NCBI GenBank assembly: GCA_013288645.1
Contig: JABDBL010000015.1
Coordinates: 1-57,613, forward strand
Direction: 5' to 3'
Length of the DNA: 57,613 nucleotides
Source of the DNA: Candidatus Melainabacteria bacterium
GTDB lineage: Bacteria; Cyanobacteriota; Vampirovibrionia; Obscuribacterales; Obscuribacteraceae
The position numbers and the translations under genes are program-made. The notes under the pieces were generated by a model. That model searched no databases. It saw only the letters and a program-made list of their open reading frames with translations, and was not told the origin of the DNA. Shown one piece after another: positions 53,723 through 57,613 of the stretch. Position 1 is the stretch's first letter; each line of letters opens with the position of its first letter.

Positions 53723-54286
53723 TTATTTTTGGCAAAATGCATTTACTATTGTTATGAGTGCTGGAACTATTAAAGGAAATAATGGAATGATGAAAGAAGC
53801 CGGCAAGATAAAAAACAATAGTAGCAGAAATGATCGCATTGGTGCCTTGGTGCGGATCAAAAGTATAAATCCAACTGCCTGCCAAAACGTTGCAGCGATG
53901 AGAATAATAACTGAAATCCAGTTATGAAAAATTGGCATTATAAAACCAGGCGCCAAAACGAAAAAAGCAAAGGGTACAGCCCAGGGTGTTAAGTAAAGTC
54001 CGGCTGCTACTGCGATGCGTCCCTTTCTACAACAAGAGGACACGCCTTTGTTGCGAATCAGATCAACTGCTTCCCAGATGGCTACAGCAAGGGTGAGCAA
54101 ATTTAGTCCCCAAAAAATGAATACAGCAGCTTGATTACTACTCTCCTCATCGTGCAGACCAACCGCTAAGATAAATAGGGCAGGAATTAAAGCAATTAAA
54201 GAAAGTCCAGCTGCGATTGCGATGTGATTTTTCGCGCAAGCAGAGGATTCATTTTTGATTTGATCCAGTTTTAGTGATTGAGTCAT
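53723..54286 (-). CDS. membrane protein of unknown function
   Basis: This 187-residue protein has four or five hydrophobic helices (about 22-43, 53-75, 88-115, 120-143, 148-180). Its only notable motif is a Cys pair (SSCCRKGR, about 83-90). No family is recognised. It is the gene closest to the broken tRNA and lies 80 bases downstream of another membrane protein gene on the same strand. Probably cargo of the element. Confidence 0.6.
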   Translation of the reverse strand: MTQSLKLDQIKNESSACAKNHIAIAAGLSLIALIPALFILAVGLHDEESSNQAAVFIFWGLNLLTLAVAIWEAVDLIRNKGVSSCCRKGRIAVAAGLYLTPWAVPFAFFVLAPGFIMPIFHNWISVIILIAATFWQAVGFILLIRTKAPMRSFLLLLFFILPASFIIPLFPLIVPALITIVNAFCQK

Positions 54287-54365
54287 GATGTTGAATGAAT
54301 CCTGTAGGGAACTAGAGTCTGGTTATGGTTCCTTATACCCTTCATCCAGATCATCGAAACTGTAA

Positions 54366-54977
54366 TTAAAGATGCCACTTAACGAAAGCTATCAACATAC
54401 CAGTAGCAATCAAAATAAATGGAATTGATGCATAAAGAATTGGTCCAAATCTTTGATCTATTGGTGGCTTAGGCCAATCAGATCTAAGAAAAGCTGGTCT
54501 AACAAATCGATCATTCCAAACTTCAAGATTCCATAATTGGGCAGCAGCAAAATAAACTATTGGCGATAGAAGCAAGTTCCCTTGCCATTTCGATGTGTAA
54601 TGACCATCGCGCCAATATAAATATCCATCATAGAACCAGCTACAAGAAAAGAGACATAAGGCAATTGCCACAATAATATAGCGTGGTGGTTTTTTGCCTT
54701 TGAGAACCTGATAGAAAACTCCTAAAACCCAAGGCGCAGTTAAAAAAGTCAGTATAGACATTACTGATCCAGTCACAATATCCCAAGTTTCATCATCTGT
54801 AAATCTGCCAGCAAAAGTGACAAAAAGAAATGCAGGCACGAAAATTGCTAACTTCCACTGTATGAAAAGAAAGCGGATATAATCGCCCCACTCTAAACAA
54901 AGTTGCTTGCGATCTTTTACTAAAATACCTAAGGCAACAATACAAAAAGACACCCAAAAAATAACGTAGAATTTCAT
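54366..54977 (-). CDS. membrane protein of unknown function
   Basis: This 203-residue protein has about five hydrophobic helices. Many aromatic residues sit in the loops (CSWFYDGYLYWRDG). No catalytic motif is visible and I recognise no family. It lies between the integrase gene (42 bases upstream) and the 53723 gene on the same strand, so the three could be one transcript. Confidence 0.6.
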   Translation of the reverse strand: MKFYVIFWVSFCIVALGILVKDRKQLCLEWGDYIRFLFIQWKLAIFVPAFLFVTFAGRFTDDETWDIVTGSVMSILTFLTAPWVLGVFYQVLKGKKPPRYIIVAIALCLFSCSWFYDGYLYWRDGHYTSKWQGNLLLSPIVYFAAAQLWNLEVWNDRFVRPAFLRSDWPKPPIDQRFGPILYASIPFILIATGMLIAFVKWHL

Positions 54978-55018
54978 AAACTAATCACTCTTAGTGAAAT
55001 CTGATCTTTTATCCTGTC

Positions 55019-56155
55019 TTAGTCAGACGATGATGTGATAGGTATAGTTAACATCTGGTCAATTTTAGCTCTATTACGTGAGTCAGCTTCTTTTATGTAA
55101 CGCATGTATTTCTCAGTAGTAATTCTGATTGAGGCATGGCCAAGTGTTTTAATCACATAACCAATGTCTGCACCTTCTTGGAGTGCCAGTGAGGCAAATG
55201 TGGAACGCAAAACATAATTTGGCCTATAGGCAACCCTGGCATCCTTAAGAGCTTTTTTCCAGTAACGGTGCAAATAAACCTGGTATGGTTCACCGTCTTT
55301 ATTTATTACTACTGGGTTTGAATCACCTGCCCGGCGTTTGCTTTTCAAGCTCTTGAGCATGTCTTTCACAGTATCTGGAATAAATATAGAACGGTCTGAA
55401 CCAGATGTTTTTGTACTGTCCTCAATTTTGCCCCACCTACTGCGGCTAATTCTAATCTGCTTATTTTTAAAATCTATATCTTTCCAGCGCAAAGCCATAA
55501 GCTCACCAGTTCTCATGCCTGTGGTAGCTTGCAATATGAAATATGGCAGCAGATGTTGATCCAACTTAGCAAAAATACGGGTAAGTTCAGCTTTGCTAAA
55601 TGGGTTTGGCTCATGTTTAGTAACTCGTAAATTTTGTACTTCGTTGAAAGTATTTCTTTCAATCAATTTTTCTTTAATACCAAAATTACAAGCTGCCCTC
55701 GCCAGGGCAAGCACATGGTTGACTGTTTTTGCACTTAATTTCTGTGCTTGTAATTGACCAATAAATTCACTAATTTCAGTTATGGTTAAATCATCAGCAG
55801 CGCTGCTATATATTGTCCTCAAATAATCCGCTGTGTTTTCATAAAACCGTATAGATAAAGGTTTTAGCAGTGGTCTGCGTGTATCTATATAACGATCAAC
55901 CAATTCTCCTATGGAACAATTACTTTTGCGTTTGAGAAGATCACCTACCAATGTGTTGTGTCCAGTCAGCTTTTCTTGTGCTTGTTTCTTTTTTGCTTCT
56001 TGCGCCAATAATTTAGCCGCTTCATAATCATTGTGTGCATTTATATACTGCCGTTTGCCATTAACAGCCATACGCACTAAATATGTGTCTTTATAACGGC
56101 GCAATATGTTGCCCCGCTGTTCACCTATTTCCAATGGTTCTTTAGCCTTAGCCAT
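55019..56155 (-). CDS. tyrosine recombinase/phage-type integrase with altered box II
   Basis: This protein has 378 residues. An N-terminal arm-type domain (about 10-65) and a SAM-like core-binding domain (about 78-175) precede the catalytic domain. Catalytic residues are Arg215 (TTGMRTGELMALRW), Lys249 (DSTKTSG), Arg317 in YVLRSTFASLALQ, His340 (TLGHASI) and the nucleophile Tyr350 (TTEKYMRY). The box II His of HxxR is replaced by Tyr314 (YxxR), an uncommon substitution that may still support catalysis. Activity is therefore likely but not certain. It starts 17 bases after the 202-residue gene, in an operon of three. Confidence 0.9.
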   Translation of the reverse strand: MAKAKEPLEIGEQRGNILRRYKDTYLVRMAVNGKRQYINAHNDYEAAKLLAQEAKKKQAQEKLTGHNTLVGDLLKRKSNCSIGELVDRYIDTRRPLLKPLSIRFYENTADYLRTIYSSAADDLTITEISEFIGQLQAQKLSAKTVNHVLALARAACNFGIKEKLIERNTFNEVQNLRVTKHEPNPFSKAELTRIFAKLDQHLLPYFILQATTGMRTGELMALRWKDIDFKNKQIRISRSRWGKIEDSTKTSGSDRSIFIPDTVKDMLKSLKSKRRAGDSNPVVINKDGEPYQVYLHRYWKKALKDARVAYRPNYVLRSTFASLALQEGADIGYVIKTLGHASIRITTEKYMRYIKEADSRNRAKIDQMLTIPITSSSD

Positions 56156-56172
56156 ATAAGTATTTTAGCGGG

Positions 56173-56781
56173 CTATGATATTAAATGGATCAATTTTTTA
56201 GCTTGATATTCACGGAAAGTATTTTCACTATACTCTAAAATCTTTCGCCACTCGCCGGTCTGATCATTAGCTTTCAAGCCAAATCCATCTATTAAAAGCA
56301 AAATCAAAGATTCTACAGATGGCCGTACCACCGGAAATCTTATGTCTTCTAACTTCTTACTTGTTACATTCTTCTCGTTAAACTCACCATTGATTTGAAG
56401 ATGCGCTGCAGGATGTGACTCGTCTTCCGGCTCAATGTTGTAATCATATCTAAAAATAAAACGGTTACTGTGCCTATCCTCATCACATTGATACTGAAAA
56501 CAAGAATAAGTTATGGTCAGAGGAGTACCTTTGCCGCAAGTATATGTCATAAGAAATTTTAGAAATCTACCATTGTTTAAAAGCAGTGGTTTGTCTGCAA
56601 TACGGTTTGCAATTAATCCCAGATCCGCTTTAGGTTTCCGGCGCAGGCTTAATCTATGACCATCAGCAGCAACAGTCAGCGTTAGTAATTTATTCAACAG
56701 CTCATTGAAATCAGCAGGGTTAGCTCTGCTACTTTCAAATACTTTTTTGCTTAGACTTTTTACTTCGTTTAAGCTGGGCAC
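56173..56781 (-). CDS. unknown protein, second gene of a two-gene unit upstream of the integrase
   Basis: This 202-residue protein starts at a GTG inside the end of the upstream gene. The N-terminal 80 residues are helical and basic (HRLSLRRKPK). A beta-rich middle follows with FRYDY (110-114), HPAAHLQING (123-132) and RFPVVRPSVESLILLLI (148-164). The series FRYDY...HPAAHL...RFPV-P recalls DUF2290- or TumE-like proteins, some of which are linked to toxin-antitoxin or defence loci. I cannot confirm membership. No signal or membrane segment. Its coupling to the 81-residue gene and to the integrase suggests a role in element maintenance or cell control. Confidence 0.5.
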   Translation of the reverse strand: MPSLNEVKSLSKKVFESSRANPADFNELLNKLLTLTVAADGHRLSLRRKPKADLGLIANRIADKPLLLNNGRFLKFLMTYTCGKGTPLTITYSCFQYQCDEDRHSNRFIFRYDYNIEPEDESHPAAHLQINGEFNEKNVTSKKLEDIRFPVVRPSVESLILLLIDGFGLKANDQTGEWRKILEYSENTFREYQAKKLIHLIS

Positions 56782-57014
56782 TGTCCGCCATTTCGTTCAA
56801 CAAATACCGGATCGTCATCCGGCAGGGTCTCAATCCATACCAACAACTCCCGGACAGCATAATTTGATCTATCCAATTTGCCAGAATCCACGGCTTTAAG
56901 GAATTGGGGGACTGTCATTTTATAGTCTTGTTGGGCAACTTGAATAACGTCTTGTCTCACTTCATCTGATGTTAATTCAGCTGCGTTGGCATCTTTTTTA
57001 TCTAAAACTTTCAT
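56769..57014 (-). CDS. small unknown protein, first gene of the two-gene unit (antitoxin-like size and position)
   Basis: This protein has 81 residues and starts at an ATG. It is charged and helical, with a stretch TVPQFLKAVDSGKLDR (34-49) and a C-terminal acidic turn ETLPDDDPVFVERNG (62-76). The last codons overlap the next gene by 13 bases, so the two are translationally coupled. Small first gene, larger second gene and overlap are the usual toxin-antitoxin order, but there is no known antitoxin motif such as AbrB, RHH or HTH that I can point to. A good promoter and an operator-like repeat lie upstream. Confidence 0.5.
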   Translation of the reverse strand: MKVLDKKDANAAELTSDEVRQDVIQVAQQDYKMTVPQFLKAVDSGKLDRSNYAVRELLVWIETLPDDDPVFVERNGGQCPA

Positions 57015-57030
57015 GGCGCTGCTCTCGCAT

Positions 57031-57045
57031 TTGTGGATAACACAA
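57031..57045. promoter_or_regulatory. operator-like inverted repeat TTGTG-N5-CACAA
   Basis: TTGTG (57031-57035) and CACAA (57041-57045) are a perfect 5-bp inverted repeat with a five-base spacer, lying immediately downstream of the -10 box, over the expected transcription start. An autorepressor could bind it. Confidence 0.5.
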
Positions 57046-57073
57046 TTATAAGGACTATTACGGAACCTGACAA
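57045..57073 (-). promoter_or_regulatory. strong sigma-70-type promoter of the two-gene unit
   Basis: On the minus strand: TTGTCA (57073-57068), 17-base spacer, TATAAT (57050-57045). The start codon at 57014 is 31 bases downstream. Confidence 0.75.
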
Positions 57074-57514
57074 TCTGTATTGGCTCTTAGATCTTTTGCT
57101 TACACTCCGGTCATAATATTAAAATTAATTAATAATCCTTATGCCTTATAGCTAGGTGGTTGTTCAACCTAACGCCGTCTGGAATTGCTGAAAAGTCCAA
57201 CTGTCTTGAGGTTGACGAAAAACCTAGCATTATACTCCCCTTGTTCTTAAAAAGTTGTAATAATAAGAAAGTTAATGTATAATTAACATTAAATCTTGCC
57301 ATTTATATTGCTCAACTAAAAGTTTCAGCAACTTGGCTACGCCTTTGTGGGCGCAGTTTTCCATTGGGAATTTTCATTATGCTCATCACTAATCAAGACA
57401 ACTCCATGATAATAAGCCAGCTTTCAGCAGGATCTGAAGCGCCGGATAGTGCCAAACAATACAAAGACTATGATTTTGCCAATAGTAGTAGTTGACCACA
57501 CTATTCAGTAGCCT
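57074..57514. other. divergent intergenic region, no gene over 40 codons
   Basis: This gap holds the structured element at 57151-57228 and a minor hairpin at 57334-57353 followed by TTTT. It also holds a 38-codon frame at 57379-57495 (MLITNQDNSMIISQLS) without a clear ribosome-binding site. The frame could be an upstream leader peptide for the gene at 57515 or mere chance. Confidence 0.4.
57151..57228. ncRNA. candidate structured RNA element (multi-stem)
   Basis: GCTAGGT (57151-57157) pairs with ACCTAGC (57222-57228) and closes a domain. Inside, GGTT-GTTC-AACC (57158-57169) is a hairpin. CGTC (57176-57179) pairs with GACG (57214-57217), and TGGA (57180-57183) with TCCA (57196-57199). The layout is a three-way junction of about 78 bases. 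No known riboswitch family is recognised, and the strand is unknown. Confidence 0.35.
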
Positions 57515-57613
57515 ATGCACGATTTATCACATGATGATTTTTCTAGAACACCAGTAGCAGATTTCAATCTTCGCCCTTGGTGGTATTTGCTCATAATAGA
57601 AATGGGTGTGATG
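57515..57613 (+). CDS. partial gene, probable membrane transporter N-terminus
   Basis: An ATG at 57515 opens 33 codons that run off the right edge, beginning MHDLSHDDFSRTPVADFNLR and continuing into PWWYLLIIEMG, the start of a hydrophobic helix. A polar cytoplasmic N-tail followed by such a helix is typical of transporters. No family can be named from this length. Confidence 0.35.
   Translation, partial: MHDLSHDDFSRTPVADFNLRPWWYLLIIEMGVM

Overview
The window carries about 48 protein genes, one intact tRNA, one broken tRNA and several intergenic repeats and structured leaders, in AT-rich DNA (roughly 40% GC by eye). It looks like a chromosomal contig of a non-photosynthetic relative of the cyanobacteria (Melainabacteria/Vampirovibrionia type). 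The reasons are a tRNA-Glu whose acceptor ends match the cyanobacterial and plastid form (G1.U72, A73), a GuaB3-type enzyme and a Ycf52-like GNAT, with no photosynthesis gene in sight. This placement is an inference. A HemQ-type coproheme decarboxylase suggests that the cell makes haem.

Layout. 1-11286 is an envelope-glycosylation block: a GT-C-like protein, a GtrB/DPM1-type GT2, a YfhO-type giant membrane protein translationally coupled to a BASS-type transporter, a TMTC-like GT-C protein and, on the other strand, a PMT_2/ArnT-like protein. The GT2 probably makes a polyprenyl-phosphate sugar that the membrane enzymes use outside the membrane. 11264-17472 holds nucleic-acid maintenance genes (SbcD, RlmD-like methyltransferase, L9, XseA/XseB), with a tandem 171-bp repeat wedged between xseA and xseB. 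17712-24509 has a degenerate PD-(D/E)XK-like protein, a ferritin-like protein, two unknown proteins (one behind a hairpin-rich leader), a type 2 ferredoxin-NADP reductase behind a perfect 18-bp palindrome, dCTP deaminase and a ComEC that lacks its metallo-beta-lactamase domain. 24641-31231 has a TonB-like/AAA ATPase operon, a phosphodiester glycosidase-domain protein, a ROK kinase, a small unknown protein and a YhcC-type radical SAM protein.

31482-33573 is a tRNA-Glu with its own promoter, apparently cotranscribed with transketolase. 33666-37783 (minus strand) has a sugar-nucleotide epimerase with a degenerate E1/ThiF-like partner, a VirB2/TrbC-like pilin candidate with a strong promoter, ribosome-binding site and terminator, and a YkgJ/FliB-like Cys-cluster protein. 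37925-50339 is mostly housekeeping: GuaB3, HtrA, a DUF1501 protein, a CapD/FlaA1-like dehydratase, a pseudo-rhomboid, LeuRS, TyrRS, HemQ and a secreted peroxiredoxin-like protein. 50534-52909 is a membrane spermidine-synthase-like fusion.

53576-57613 looks like the end of an integrative element. A tRNA-Ala(CGC) is intact only through the anticodon arm. It is followed by two membrane proteins, a tyrosine recombinase with Tyr in place of the box II His, and an upstream two-gene unit of unknown function sharing one promoter with a TTGTG-N5-CACAA operator-like repeat. The best candidates for something new are this two-gene unit, the orphan pilin-like gene, the repeat family and the structured leaders. 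No CRISPR array, insertion sequence or rRNA was seen.
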